A stretch of DNA of 64,000 bases from Streptomyces cyaneus (GCF_004028635.1 NZ_RQJW01000007.1:496001-560000), one strand, 5' to 3'; shown: positions 7,498 to 16,304, counted from the first letter of the stretch. Notes: generated by a model not told the origin, from the letters alone. Numbers and translations: made by a program.

Positions 7498-8358
7498 CTA
7501 AGGCTGGGCGTCCGCCGCCCCCGTCACGACGATGTCGATCTGCTCGCTCGTCGCGCTGACTCCGTTGAACGTGGCCGTCGCCTGGAGGCGGCCCGGACCC
7601 GGCGGGAGGGCGCGGGACGGTACGCAGGACCATGTGCCGGCGGGCGCGGCAGTGGTCGCGCAGACCTCCTCCTCGTGCGCGTCGCGCACCGTGACCTGGG
7701 CTCCCGGGTAGGCCGTCCCCGACGTCCTCGGCAGCGCACCCAGCGGTACGCCCGAGTGGGGGCGGGACAGCACCGGCGCGGGCAGCCCGACCGTCACGGT
7801 GCAGCTGCCCCTCTGCCGCACGGTGCCGTTCGCGTCCCGCAGGACCAGGGCGCAGTCAGGGAGCCGGGTGCCGGGCTCGGCGTTGGCGGGGACCGACAGG
7901 ACGAAGGGGAACGTACGGCCCTTCCAGCCCGCCGATGCCGACTCGTGAGCCACCGAGTCATCTGCCACCGACTCATCGGCTGCCGACCCAGCCGCCGCAG
8001 GCGCCCCCACGAACGTGTACGTCCCGCTGATCCCACCCAAGGCGATGGCCCCGCGGTACCCGCCCGCGGCGAACGGGGTCCCCGTCACTCTCGTCTGCGC
8101 CGGCGCCGTCAGGGTCAGTACCGAGCCCTCGCCCAGCGGCGCCCCCTCATAGCCCCCGACCTCGACGATGCCCTCGCGCCCGGGCTCGATGGTCGCGCTC
8201 GCCCACAGGTCACGGCCGACCGATCCGGTCGGCCCCTCACGGCCGTAGGCCGTCCCAGCCGTCCCTGCCGTCCCGGCCACTGCGGCCGTCGCCGCCATGA
8301 CCGTCGCGCCCGCTACGGCGAGCAACCCAAAGATCGTCGTCTTCCAGGACCTGCTCAT
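7498..8358 (-). CDS. Secreted protein with Ig-like folds
   Basis: A 286-aa exported protein. Residues 1-28 form a Sec signal peptide that ends in AVAG, followed by Thr-Ala-Gly repeats. The mature protein is beta-rich, with two parts (about 45-175 and 195-280) separated by VTVGLPAPVLSRP. The second part (GTAYPGAQVTVRDAHEEEVC, TATFNGVSATSEQIDIVV) looks like a bacterial Ig-like adhesive domain with two cysteines. No catalytic motif is visible, and its role at the cell surface or in the medium is unknown. It precedes the cupin gene by about 100 bp on the same strand. Confidence 0.65.
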   Translation of the reverse strand: MSRSWKTTIFGLLAVAGATVMAATAAVAGTAGTAGTAYGREGPTGSVGRDLWASATIEPGREGIVEVGGYEGAPLGEGSVLTLTAPAQTRVTGTPFAAGGYRGAIALGGISGTYTFVGAPAAAGSAADESVADDSVAHESASAGWKGRTFPFVLSVPANAEPGTRLPDCALVLRDANGTVRQRGSCTVTVGLPAPVLSRPHSGVPLGALPRTSGTAYPGAQVTVRDAHEEEVCATTAAPAGTWSCVPSRALPPGPGRLQATATFNGVSATSEQIDIVVTGAADAQP

Positions 8359-8505
8359 CGTCGGCGGAGCTCCTCACACACACGTCGGCGGCACCCCTGC
8401 GATTCTCGCGGCCCGTTCCCGCAGGGACACGCGCTGTTCGGCCGTACGGGCCGACGAAGCCGCGCGCACCACCCGTCCGGGCGCCGACCCGCAGGTCGGG
8501 ACGCG

Positions 8506-8796
8506 TCACTCGCCCGGCTCCGGCTTCGGCTCCGGGTGCCGTACGGCCCTCCTCACGTCCTCCTCGACCTGGTTGCGCGCGGCGCCCTGCTCCTTCGCGT
8601 ACTCGGTCACTGCGCTCTGGACGTCACGGGCGAGGTCGCGCCAGGCTCGCCAGGCGGTCTCGTACGTGTCGGTCTGGAGCTCGGTCCACGGGGTGTGGGC
8701 GGGCGGCCCGTAGTGGTCCCGTAGCTCCTCCACCCTGCTGTGTGCCTGGTCCGCCGCCCGCTGCATGGCGACCAGTTCGTCGAAGGTGCGTGCCAC
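8506..8796 (-). CDS. Small helical hypothetical protein (96 aa)
   Basis: Starts at a GTG preceded by AAGGAT and reads ARTFDELVAMQRAADQAHS. The sequence is highly charged and predicted helical throughout, with a Trp-rich middle segment (PWTELQTDTYETAWRAWRDL) and a Lys/Pro/Glu tail. No family is recognised. The open frame continues to 9582, but the upstream part has no protein-like composition and overlaps the real DUF4142 gene. The 240 bp up to 9036 hold the divergent promoters and no gene that I can support. Confidence 0.55.
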   Translation of the reverse strand: MARTFDELVAMQRAADQAHSRVEELRDHYGPPAHTPWTELQTDTYETAWRAWRDLARDVQSAVTEYAKEQGAARNQVEEDVRRAVRHPEPKPEPGE

Positions 8797-9036
8797 GCGT
8801 CCGGATCCTTGGGCAGCGGGCGGGCCCTGCCCGGTTCGCCACGCGAGCGACCCGCGCCTCTCACTCGGACGGTGTCGGCGCGTGCCGCCAGCCGGGCCTG
8901 CACGGTCCTGCACGGGACTGCAAGGGCCCGCACAGGCAGCCGATGCTTTACGGAGCCGATGCCAAGCCAAAAGGTTCCGCACGTCACCCGATCCGTACCT
9001 CCCTCCGTACGACCCCGGCCGGCAGGAGGCAGCACG

Positions 9037-9720
9037 GTGCGCATGACGCGGCACGCAACCGGAACTCTCTTCGTGGGCGGCGCTCTGAGCCTCACCCTCG
9101 TCGCCCTCGCCTATCCCTCGATGCTCGGCGTCAGTGCCGTCGCCGGATCCCAGACCCGTGTCGTGGCCCAGACCTCGGCGGGCCCGCTGACGGAGGCCGA
9201 CCGGGACTTCGTCGTCAAGGTGCGGGCGGCCGGGCTGTGGGAGTACCCGGTGGGGAAGATGGCTCTGCGGAAGGGCACGACCAAGGCGGTGCTGACGGCC
9301 GGTCGGCACCTGGTCGCCGGGCACACCGCACTGGACGCCGGCTGCCGCAGGATCGCCGCGCAGCTGAACATCACCCTGCCCAACCGGCCCAGCCCGCAGC
9401 AGCAGGGCTTCGTCGCGACGCTCGGCGCGGACACGGGCAAGCAGTTCGACAGCGACATGGCGAACATCCTGCGGGTCACACACGGACAGATCTTCAGCAC
9501 GATCGCCAAGATCCGGGCCACGACCGAGAACTCCCTGGTCCGGCAGCTGGCCGACCAGGCCAACACCACCGTCCTCGACCACATCACCGTCATGGAGAAG
9601 ACGGGGTTGGTCGACTTCGACCAGGTCCTGTTCCAGGAGACGACCCCGCCGAAACTCCCGGCCCAGGACCTGACCCCGCCACCACCGGCAGCGGGCGAAC
9701 CGCAGGTCGTCCTGAAATGA
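9037..9720 (+). CDS. Secreted DUF4142-domain protein
   Basis: A 227-aa exported protein. A signal peptide (about 1-35, core LFVGGALSLTLVALAYPSML) precedes a DUF4142 helical bundle: LTEADRDFVVKVRAAGLWEYPVGKMAL, GRHLVAGHTALDAGCRRIAAQLN, FDSDMANILRVTHGQIFSTIAKIRATTENSLVRQLADQANTTVLDHI. DUF4142 is a ferritin-like four-helix fold of unknown function that is widespread in secreted Streptomyces proteins. The C-terminus is Pro-rich. GTG at 9037 is chosen because AGGAGG lies 7 nt upstream; an ATG two codons later is the alternative. Confidence 0.85.
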   Translation: MRMTRHATGTLFVGGALSLTLVALAYPSMLGVSAVAGSQTRVVAQTSAGPLTEADRDFVVKVRAAGLWEYPVGKMALRKGTTKAVLTAGRHLVAGHTALDAGCRRIAAQLNITLPNRPSPQQQGFVATLGADTGKQFDSDMANILRVTHGQIFSTIAKIRATTENSLVRQLADQANTTVLDHITVMEKTGLVDFDQVLFQETTPPKLPAQDLTPPPPAAGEPQVVLK

Positions 9721-9721
9721 C

Positions 9722-9764
9722 CTACGGGCCTGCGGGCCTACGGGCCTACGGGCCTACTGCCGGC
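9722..9764. repeat. 8-bp tandem repeat between convergent genes
   Basis: Four to five copies of a CTACGGGC-like unit, with single-base variants, fill the gap between the stops of the DUF4142 and alpha-glucosidase genes. No hairpin terminator is seen here. Confidence 0.6.
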
Positions 9765-11438
9765 CTACGCCAGCCAGACCGTCGTGTCCGGCCCCAGCAC
9801 CCGCCCCTCCAGCGGCCCGCTGCCGATCAGCACCTCACCCGGCGGCAACTCGACCGCCGTACCGGAGAGGTTGGCCACGCAGCGCCAGCCGTCCGAGCGG
9901 GCGAAGTGCAGGACGCCGGGCGGGCTGTCCGGCGCCCACCGGAGCTCCTCCCCCTCCAGGAGCTTGCGGCGCAGGCGCAGGGCCTTGCGGTAGAGCTCCA
10001 GGGTGGAGCCCTCGACGCCGTCCTGGGCCTCGACGGCGTACTGCGCGAAACGCTCCGGCTGCGGCAGCCAGGACCCGCCCGCGCCGAAGCCGTACGACGG
10101 TCCCGTCGTCGTCCACGGCAGCGGCACCCGGCAGCCGTCGCGGCCCTTGCGGACGCGCCCCGTCTGTTCCCAGATCGGGTCCTGGAGGACCTCGGAGGGC
10201 AGGTCGGCGACCTCGGGCAGACCGAGTTCCTCGCCCTGGTAGACGTACGACGAACCGGGCAGCGCGAGCATGAGGAGGGTCGCGGCGCGGGCGCGGCGCA
10301 GGCCGGCGGGCTCGTCGACGGCCGGTGCGTGGCCGCCGGACAGGAGCCAGGCGTTGTCGTCGGTGCCGGGCGGGAGCATCAGCCGGGAGGCGTGGCGTAC
10401 GACGTCGTGGTTGGAGAGGACCCAGGTGGCCGAGGCGCCGGCCGCGCGGGCTGTGGCGAGCGAGTCGGTGATGACCCGCTTCAGCTCCTCGGCGTCCCAA
10501 CTTGCCTGCAGATACTCGAAGTTGAACGCCTGGCCCAGTTCGTCCGGGCGGGCGTACAGGGCGCGGCGGGCGCTCGGGTTCACCCAGGCCTCGGCGACCG
10601 CCATGCGGGGCGGGCGGTAGGCGTCGAGGATCTTGCGCCAGTCGCGGTAGATCTCGTGGACCTCGTCGCGGTCGTAGAAGGGGTGGCTACCGGGCGGGAA
10701 GTGCGGGAGTGCGTCCTCGCTGCTCAGCTCCGGAGCGCCCAGGTCGCGCAGCGGCTCGCTCAGGTCCTTGGCGAGGGCGTGGGCCACGTCGACGCGGAAG
10801 CCGTCGACGCCGCGGTCGGACCAGAAGCGCAGGGTGGTGCGGAAGTCGGCGCGGACCTCCTCGCTCTCCCAGTTCAGGTCGGGTTGTTGGGGGGTGAACA
10901 GGTGCAGGTACCACTGGCCGTCGGGGACCCGGCGCCAGGCACTGCCGCCGAAGACGGACTGCCAGTCGGTGGGTGGGAGTTCGCCGTGCGGGCCGCGGCC
11001 GTCGCGGAAGACATAGCGGTCGCGGGCGGGGGAGCCGGGGCCGGCGCGCAGGGCCTCCTGGAACCAGACGTGCTGGTGGGAGGTGTGGTTGGGGACCAGG
11101 TCGACGATGACTTTCAGGCCGAGGCGGTGGGCCTCGGCGGCCATGGCGTCGAAGTCGTCGAGGGTGCCCAGGCGTGGGTCGACGTCGCGGTAGTCGGCGA
11201 CGTCGTAGCCGCCGTCGGCCAGCTCGGAGGGGTAGAAGGGGCTGAGCCACAGGGCGTCGACGCCGAGGGCGGCGAGGTGGTTCAGGCGCTGGGTGATGCC
11301 TTTCAGATCGCCCAGCCCGTCGCCGTCGCCGTCGGCGAAGCTGCGGGGGTAGACCTGGTAGATGACGGCCTGGCGCCACCAGTCGGGGTTGCGGGACGAG
11401 AGGTCGGGGGTGTCGGTCGTGGTGGTGCGGACGGTCAC
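9765..11438 (-). CDS. GH13 alpha-glucosidase
   Basis: A 557-aa cytoplasmic enzyme (no signal peptide) of the oligo-1,6-glucosidase/alpha-glucosidase type, hydrolysing terminal alpha-linked glucose from oligosaccharides. It has the TIM-barrel start WWRQAVIYQVYPRSF (20-34), conserved region I DLVPNHTS (113-120), nucleophile D217 in GFRVDVAH, acid/base E283 in AVAEAW and D345 in LSNHD, then a C-terminal beta domain. GTG at 11438 is chosen because GAGGAGTCC precedes it. No ABC sugar transporter or LacI regulator is adjacent, so it stands apart from an agl/mal operon. The 249 bp upstream hold a direct TTGCA repeat that may be an operator. Confidence 0.9.
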   Translation of the reverse strand: MTVRTTTTDTPDLSSRNPDWWRQAVIYQVYPRSFADGDGDGLGDLKGITQRLNHLAALGVDALWLSPFYPSELADGGYDVADYRDVDPRLGTLDDFDAMAAEAHRLGLKVIVDLVPNHTSHQHVWFQEALRAGPGSPARDRYVFRDGRGPHGELPPTDWQSVFGGSAWRRVPDGQWYLHLFTPQQPDLNWESEEVRADFRTTLRFWSDRGVDGFRVDVAHALAKDLSEPLRDLGAPELSSEDALPHFPPGSHPFYDRDEVHEIYRDWRKILDAYRPPRMAVAEAWVNPSARRALYARPDELGQAFNFEYLQASWDAEELKRVITDSLATARAAGASATWVLSNHDVVRHASRLMLPPGTDDNAWLLSGGHAPAVDEPAGLRRARAATLLMLALPGSSYVYQGEELGLPEVADLPSEVLQDPIWEQTGRVRKGRDGCRVPLPWTTTGPSYGFGAGGSWLPQPERFAQYAVEAQDGVEGSTLELYRKALRLRRKLLEGEELRWAPDSPPGVLHFARSDGWRCVANLSGTAVELPPGEVLIGSGPLEGRVLGPDTTVWLA

Positions 11439-11687
11439 GCGGACTCCTCGCGGGTTGTACGGGCGACAGTGAGAACTCTGTCCACTAGGCCGGAAAAGCG
11501 AACACCACGCAGTGCGGAGTAGATCATTCCCCGTGTGATGGAATTGTGATTGCAGTTTGAACTTGCATTGCGTTCCCGCAGGTTGACAGCGTTCTCCTGT
11601 CACCCGACGATGTGCTCACACTGTTGCGCATGTGACCAATGAGCCCAGTGATTCTTCTTCGACCACTCACCCCACGATGGGATACGC

Positions 11688-12623
11688 ATGTCCATAGCGA
11701 GACGTGTCATGGCGCGACGCCTGCTGGGGACGGGCGCCGCGTCGCTCGTTCTCTGCGCTGCCGGCGTCGCCTCCGCCTCCGGCGCCTGGGCCACCGGTTC
11801 GCACGGCGGCGGCGACGGCTGGAAGACCGGCGGCAGCTACCAGCCCGGCACCGGCGCCGGCACGGAGACGGCCACCGACCGCTGCCAGTTCTCGCTCGAC
11901 GGCACGAACTTCTACGACTCGGTCAAGGTCGACGACCAGAACCTGAAGGTCACCGACGACGGCAAGGTCCACATCACGGTCCGCGCCGCCGCCGACGCCA
12001 CGACCTGCACCGCCTCGCTCGCCTCCTACCTCGCCCACGGCCCGACCTTCGCCACCTCCGGCGAGCAGGTCTTCGTCGACTTCGACACGGTCACGGTCAA
12101 GCCGGGCCAGACCGACACCCTCGACATCGCCGTCCCGGACGCGGGCTGCTTCGCGCAGATCGACCTGTACCGGGGCGCGGTGAAGTTCGACGGCAAGCTC
12201 GACGCGAACGACGGCTTCGTCCACGGGGACCTGCCCAAGGGCCCGGACCGCCCGGTCATCAAGGACAAGCTGATCGCGGCCTGGAACGGCGGCACGAAGG
12301 ACTGCACGACCGAGCCGCCGGCCACCGAGGAGCCGCCGACCACGCCGCCGGCCGAGCCGTCGGAGCCGCCGACCGAGGAGCCGTCGACCCCGGCGGAGGA
12401 GACGACGCCTGCCTCGGAGACCCCGTCGACCGAGACCCCGACCCCGGAGCCCTCCGAGTCGACGTCCGCCCCGGCGCCTTCGCCCAACGGCGGTGACGGC
12501 GACCTCGCCGAGACGGGCGGCAGCAGCGCGACCGGCCCGATCGCCATCGGCGCGGTGGTGCTGGTGGCGGGCGGCGCGGCGTTCGTCGTGGCGTCGAAGC
12601 GGCGTCGCGGGGCTCGTTCCTGA
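11688..12623 (+). CDS. Sortase-anchored surface protein (LAETG signal)
   Basis: A 311-aa cell-wall protein. It has a signal peptide (about 1-36, ending near SGAWA), a Gly/His-rich segment, a beta-rich domain (about 60-205) with paired cysteines, then a Thr/Pro/Glu/Ser stalk (about 208-268). The sorting signal LAETGG starts at about 273, followed by a hydrophobic helix (GPIAIGAVVLVAGGAAFVVA) and the basic tail SKRRRGARS. LAxTG is the signal recognised by class E sortases in Streptomyces. The function of the domain is unknown; adhesion or wall scaffolding is likely. It ends in a strong hairpin. Confidence 0.85.
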   Translation: MSIARRVMARRLLGTGAASLVLCAAGVASASGAWATGSHGGGDGWKTGGSYQPGTGAGTETATDRCQFSLDGTNFYDSVKVDDQNLKVTDDGKVHITVRAAADATTCTASLASYLAHGPTFATSGEQVFVDFDTVTVKPGQTDTLDIAVPDAGCFAQIDLYRGAVKFDGKLDANDGFVHGDLPKGPDRPVIKDKLIAAWNGGTKDCTTEPPATEEPPTTPPAEPSEPPTEEPSTPAEETTPASETPSTETPTPEPSESTSAPAPSPNGGDGDLAETGGSSATGPIAIGAVVLVAGGAAFVVASKRRRGARS

Positions 12624-12639
12624 TCGCCCCTGCCTGACA

Positions 12640-12668
12640 CGAACGCCCCGGAAATTCCGGGGCGTTCG
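12640..12668. terminator. Bidirectional terminator
   Basis: Arms CGAACGCCCCGG (12640-12651) and its complement (12657-12668) pair perfectly over 12 bp around AAATT. It lies between the convergent surface-protein and protease genes and can serve both. Confidence 0.85.
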
Positions 12669-12689
12669 CACGTCTTGGTGCTCTCGGTG

Positions 12690-13769
12690 CTATTTGTTCG
12701 GCAGCACCAGGTCGGTCTTCCACGGGTCTCCGTACTGCGCGTCGGACTCTTCGGCGCCGATGGCGTAGATACCCTCGACCGTGAGCTTCTCGCCGGGTGC
12801 CGACGACTGCAGCACGTCACACAGGTCGCTGACCGTCTTCACCGGTGCGCCCTTGACGTGAGTGATCACGTCTCCGGAGAACAGATTGGCTTTCTCCGCC
12901 GGAGAGTTGGTCGTCGTGCTCCCGATGAGCAGTCCCTGCACGTCGTCCTGGAAGAGCTGCTGCTGCACCTCCTCGACGGTCCGCTGGTCCTCCGGATCGG
13001 AGAAATAGTCGGCCAGGTACTCGTCGTCCACGGAGTAGACCGCCCATCCGGGATCGTTCTTCCTGGCACCCGCGGCCAGCCCCGGGATCTGTGCCTGGGC
13101 GTGCTCTCCGGTGATCGAGTAATACTGTCCCTGCGCCTCGGGATTCACCAGGGTGTTCACACCCACCACTTTGCCGTCGCCGTTCAGCAAGGGCCCTCCG
13201 GAATTACCGGGGTTGATCGCGGCGGAATGCTGAACGGTGGCCGGGTAGTGAGGATAGGACGGGCTCGGATCAGCGGCCACGTCCGGCGACTGAACCGTGC
13301 CGGAGGTGAAGATGGCCTTCTGGGTGTCAGGGTTCTCGAAAGAACTCGGATAGCCGATGGCCGTGACGTCATCCGTGGTCTCGACGTCGTCACTGTTGCC
13401 GAACTCCAGCTCCTTCAGGTCCCCTTGTGTGGCGACGAGCTTGACGACGGCCAAGTCCTGACAGGGATCGCTACCGACGACTTGGGCGGCGACCGGCTCC
13501 TTGTTGTCGATGCCCACCTTCACCGCGGCCGCACCGTCCACGACATGGGCATTGGTGACGATGAGTCCCTTGTCGGCGTCATAGACGAAGCCGGTGCCCT
13601 GTGCCATGCCCCCGGCGGTGGTGACGATCAGGTGAACCGTCGCCGGAGCGGATTTCTCGAATATTTCTTCCGGCGAGTCATCTGCCGGTACCGCGTGCGC
13701 CGTTGTCCCGCTGACAGCGATCAGAACGGCGGAAGCGCACGCGGTTGCCCACTTCGCTTTCACGCGCAT
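12690..13769 (-). CDS. Secreted trypsin-like serine protease with PDZ-like domain
   Basis: A 359-aa HtrA/DegP-type protein. The signal peptide (1-26) ends in TAHA. The chymotrypsin-fold domain has catalytic His75 (VTNAHVV), Asp105 (QDLAVVKL) and Ser190 (NPGNSGGPLL). The C-terminal part (about 260-345), including LLIGSTTTNSPAEKANLFSGDVITHVKGAPVKTVSDL, has the PDZ carboxylate-binding pattern. It likely acts in extracellular protein quality control or processing. ATG 13769 is preferred, with GGAGG about 10 nt upstream. GC content and codon use look slightly lower than in the neighbours, which could reflect transfer, but this was only judged by eye. Confidence 0.88.
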   Translation of the reverse strand: MRVKAKWATACASAVLIAVSGTTAHAVPADDSPEEIFEKSAPATVHLIVTTAGGMAQGTGFVYDADKGLIVTNAHVVDGAAAVKVGIDNKEPVAAQVVGSDPCQDLAVVKLVATQGDLKELEFGNSDDVETTDDVTAIGYPSSFENPDTQKAIFTSGTVQSPDVAADPSPSYPHYPATVQHSAAINPGNSGGPLLNGDGKVVGVNTLVNPEAQGQYYSITGEHAQAQIPGLAAGARKNDPGWAVYSVDDEYLADYFSDPEDQRTVEEVQQQLFQDDVQGLLIGSTTTNSPAEKANLFSGDVITHVKGAPVKTVSDLCDVLQSSAPGEKLTVEGIYAIGAEESDAQYGDPWKTDLVLPNK

Positions 13770-13866
13770 ATGGCGTCGCCTCCGACCCGCGACTGCGACA
13801 TCATCACCAGAATAACCGGGCCGGTTCAGCCTGTCCTGTTCACGCAAATGCAGGCTGCCTGTCCCT

Positions 13867-14838
13867 CTATCCCTCCACGGTCGTCAGATAGAGCTTCACG
13901 AATCGGGCCACGTCCACGTCCAACGCCACGTCCACCAGAGCCTGTTCGCGCACGCCGGTGTGGATCTCGGACTCGCCGGGGCGGGGGCGGCGGTCGACGA
14001 TGGTCTGGCCGCGCGTGGGGCCGGGAGCGAGGGAGACCTCGACGGGCAGGAGGCGGGTGGTGATGCCCGCCGGGTCCACGACCGTGCACACCGCGCCCGC
14101 GTCACCGATGCCGCCGGCCTCGGAGTCGGCGGCGACGTCCGGCGTGGCCGGGCGGTGGGACAGCAGGTCACCGGCGAGCCGGGCGCCGGGTTCCGTGCTC
14201 GCCCGCAGGCGTCGTACGTCCGCCCCGGGGACGACGACGCGCTGGAAGACGTCCAGGCCGTACATGGTGATCGGCACCCCGGCCGTGAGCGCGATCGCGG
14301 CTGCCTCCGGGTCGTGCCACACGTTGAACTCCGCGACCGGCGTGGCGTTCCCGGTGGCCACCGCGCCGCCCATGAAGACGATCCGCTCGATGTTGCGGGT
14401 CACCTCCGGGTGCGTGCGCAGGAGCAGGGCGATGTTGGTGAGGGGCGCGGTGGGGATCAGGGTGACCGGGCGCGGGGACGCCAGGATCTCGCGGCGCAGC
14501 AGGGTCACCGCGTCCACGTCGGCCGGGGCGCGGGTCGGGGCGGGCAGGCCGATGTCGCCCATGCCGTCCTCGCCGTGCACGTGCCGCGCCGAGCGCGCGG
14601 GCTCGATCAGCGGGAGTGCGGCGCCCCGGGCGACCGGGATGTCGGGGGCGCCGGCCTGCTCCAGGACGGTGAGGGTGTTGCGCACGACGCCGTCCACGTC
14701 CGTGTTGCCCGCCACGCAGGTGACCGCGCGCAGGTCGAGCCCCGGATGGCGTACGGCGAACAGCAGCGCCAGAGCGTCGTCGACGCCGGTGTCGCAGTCG
14801 ATGATCACCGGGATGGGCTGCCCTTCGGCGTTCGTCAC
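13867..14838 (-). CDS. Inosine-uridine-type nucleoside hydrolase
   Basis: A 323-aa cytoplasmic enzyme of the IU-nucleoside hydrolase family, which cleaves ribonucleosides to base and ribose in salvage. The N-terminal calcium-binding signature IIDCDTGVDDALALL (12-26) is intact. Other family segments include VTCVAGNTDVDGVVRNTL, IERIVFMGGAV (core strand), FNVWHDPEAAAIAL and the late Asp-containing loop. Substrate preference cannot be read off. No transporter or kinase is adjacent; the gene stands between the protease and the ThrRS paralogue, all on the minus strand. Confidence 0.9.
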   Translation of the reverse strand: MTNAEGQPIPVIIDCDTGVDDALALLFAVRHPGLDLRAVTCVAGNTDVDGVVRNTLTVLEQAGAPDIPVARGAALPLIEPARSARHVHGEDGMGDIGLPAPTRAPADVDAVTLLRREILASPRPVTLIPTAPLTNIALLLRTHPEVTRNIERIVFMGGAVATGNATPVAEFNVWHDPEAAAIALTAGVPITMYGLDVFQRVVVPGADVRRLRASTEPGARLAGDLLSHRPATPDVAADSEAGGIGDAGAVCTVVDPAGITTRLLPVEVSLAPGPTRGQTIVDRRPRPGESEIHTGVREQALVDVALDVDVARFVKLYLTTVEG

Positions 14839-14973
14839 GGCGAGGCTCCTCTCACGGGTCCGGTGGCGGGCTTACGAGAGCGACCTTACGGTGTGATGCA
14901 GGTGGAGTGCGTCGCCGTATGGCGTCGTCGTGCGGTTGCGTGCGTGCGGCGTCATGCGGCGTCCACCACCACG

Positions 14974-16221
14974 TCAAACGGCGTCCCACAGCTCGGGGCC
15001 GCGCGCCGCCACGCGAGCGGCGATCCTCGCCAGCAGCTCCGCGGCGGGTACGGCGCCCGGCCTGCGCCCGCCCCGCAGTCGGACGGCCAGGAGATCGCCG
15101 TCCGCCTCGGCCTCCCGCTCACCGATGACCGCCTGGTACGGCACGAGGCGTGCCGCGCGGATGCGGGCGCCCAGGGTGCCGTGTTCAGGACCGGCGATTT
15201 CGGCGCGCAGCCCCTGGTGGCGGGCCTGGCTCAGCAGCTTCTCCCCCATCTGGGTCTGTGCCTCCGACACGGGCAGGATCAGCAGCTGCACGGGGGCGAG
15301 CCAGGCCGGGAAGGCGCCGCCGTGCTGCTCGACGAGGTGGGCGACCGCTCGTTCGACGCTGCCGATGATGCTGCGGTGGACCATGACCGGGCGGTGTTTG
15401 GCGCCGTCGGGCCCGATGTAGTGCAGGTCGAAGCGTTCGGGCTGGTGGAAGTCGATCTGCACGGTGGAGAGGGTCGCCTCGCGGCCGGCCGGGTCGGTGA
15501 TCTGTACGTCGATCTTGGGGCCGTAGAAGGCCGCCTCGCCCTCGGCCGCCTCGTACGGGATGCCGGAGCCGTCGAGGACCTCGCGGAGCAGCGCGGTGGC
15601 CCGCCGCCAGAGGCCGGGGTCGGCGACGTACTTGCCACTGCCCTCGCCCTCGCCCTGGCCCTCGGCCGGGAGGGAAAGACGGTGGCGGGTGGCCCGGATA
15701 CCCAGATCGGCGTAAGCGCGGGCGATGAGTTCGAGGGCGGCGCGGGCCTCGTCCACCGCCTGCTCCAGGGTGCAGAAGATGTGCGCGTCGTTGAGCTGGA
15801 TCGACCGTACGCGGGTCAGACCGCCCAGGACCCCCGACAGCTCCGAGCGGTACATGCCGCCCAACTCGGCCATGCGGAGGGGGAGTTCGCGGTAGCTGTG
15901 GGAGCGGGAGCGGTAGATCAGCGCGTGGTGGGGGCAGAGGCTGGGCCGCAGCACCATCTCCTCCGCGCCGAGCCTCATCGGCGGGAACATGTCGTCGCTG
16001 TAGTGCGACCAGTGCCCGGAGATCTCGTACAGCTCCCGCTTGCCGAGGACCGGTGAGTACACGTGCCGGTACCCGGCCGCCCGTTCGGCCTCCCGGACGT
16101 ACTCCTCCAGGGTGTGCCGTACGACGGCCCCGTCGGGCAGCCAGTACGGGAGTCCCGCGCCCATCAGCGGGTCGGTGTCGAACAGGTCGAGTTCGCGGCC
16201 GAGGCGGCGGTGGTCGTGCAT
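14974..16221 (-). CDS. Threonyl-tRNA synthetase paralogue lacking the editing domain
   Basis: A 415-aa class II synthetase. It begins directly at the catalytic domain (DPLMGAGLPYWLPDGAVVRHTLEEY), so the TGS and N2 editing domains of a normal approximately 640-660-aa ThrRS are absent. The catalytic zinc ligands are kept: Cys96 (SLCPHH), His147 (NDAHIF) and His282 (VMVHRSIIGSVER), as are motif 2 and motif 3. The anticodon-binding domain (about 309-415, VQLLILPVSEAQ) is present. It should activate threonine but not clear mischarged serine in cis. ATG 16221 has AGGAGTAGCC before it. It is controlled by the leader peptide and attenuator just upstream. Confidence 0.9.
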   Translation of the reverse strand: MHDHRRLGRELDLFDTDPLMGAGLPYWLPDGAVVRHTLEEYVREAERAAGYRHVYSPVLGKRELYEISGHWSHYSDDMFPPMRLGAEEMVLRPSLCPHHALIYRSRSHSYRELPLRMAELGGMYRSELSGVLGGLTRVRSIQLNDAHIFCTLEQAVDEARAALELIARAYADLGIRATRHRLSLPAEGQGEGEGSGKYVADPGLWRRATALLREVLDGSGIPYEAAEGEAAFYGPKIDVQITDPAGREATLSTVQIDFHQPERFDLHYIGPDGAKHRPVMVHRSIIGSVERAVAHLVEQHGGAFPAWLAPVQLLILPVSEAQTQMGEKLLSQARHQGLRAEIAGPEHGTLGARIRAARLVPYQAVIGEREAEADGDLLAVRLRGGRRPGAVPAAELLARIAARVAARGPELWDAV

Positions 16222-16259
16222 GGCTACTCCTCCAGATGAACGGACGAGCACCCACGACA

Positions 16260-16287
16260 AAGCCCCGGGGCACTCGCCCCGGGGCTT
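16260..16287 (-). terminator. Attenuator hairpin of the ThrRS paralogue
   Basis: A perfect 12-bp GC-rich stem (arms 16287-16276 and 16271-16260, core AGCCCCGGGGC) with a GAGT loop is followed by CTTTGT on the minus strand. It lies 17 nt after the stop of the Thr leader peptide and 38 nt before the synthetase start, the place expected for a ribosome-mediated attenuator. A competing pairing of the leader 3' part (UCCCGG, CCCCG) with CCGGGG can be drawn as antiterminator. Confidence 0.8.
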
Positions 16288-16304
16288 GAAGATTCGCTCA
16301 GGTG

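Noticed and set aside
8742..11522. Open frame of 926 codons on the plus strand
   Set aside because: It runs antisense to the alpha-glucosidase and across the DUF4142 gene. The translation is Arg/Gly/Ala/Val-rich without any domain, a normal effect of high third-position GC.
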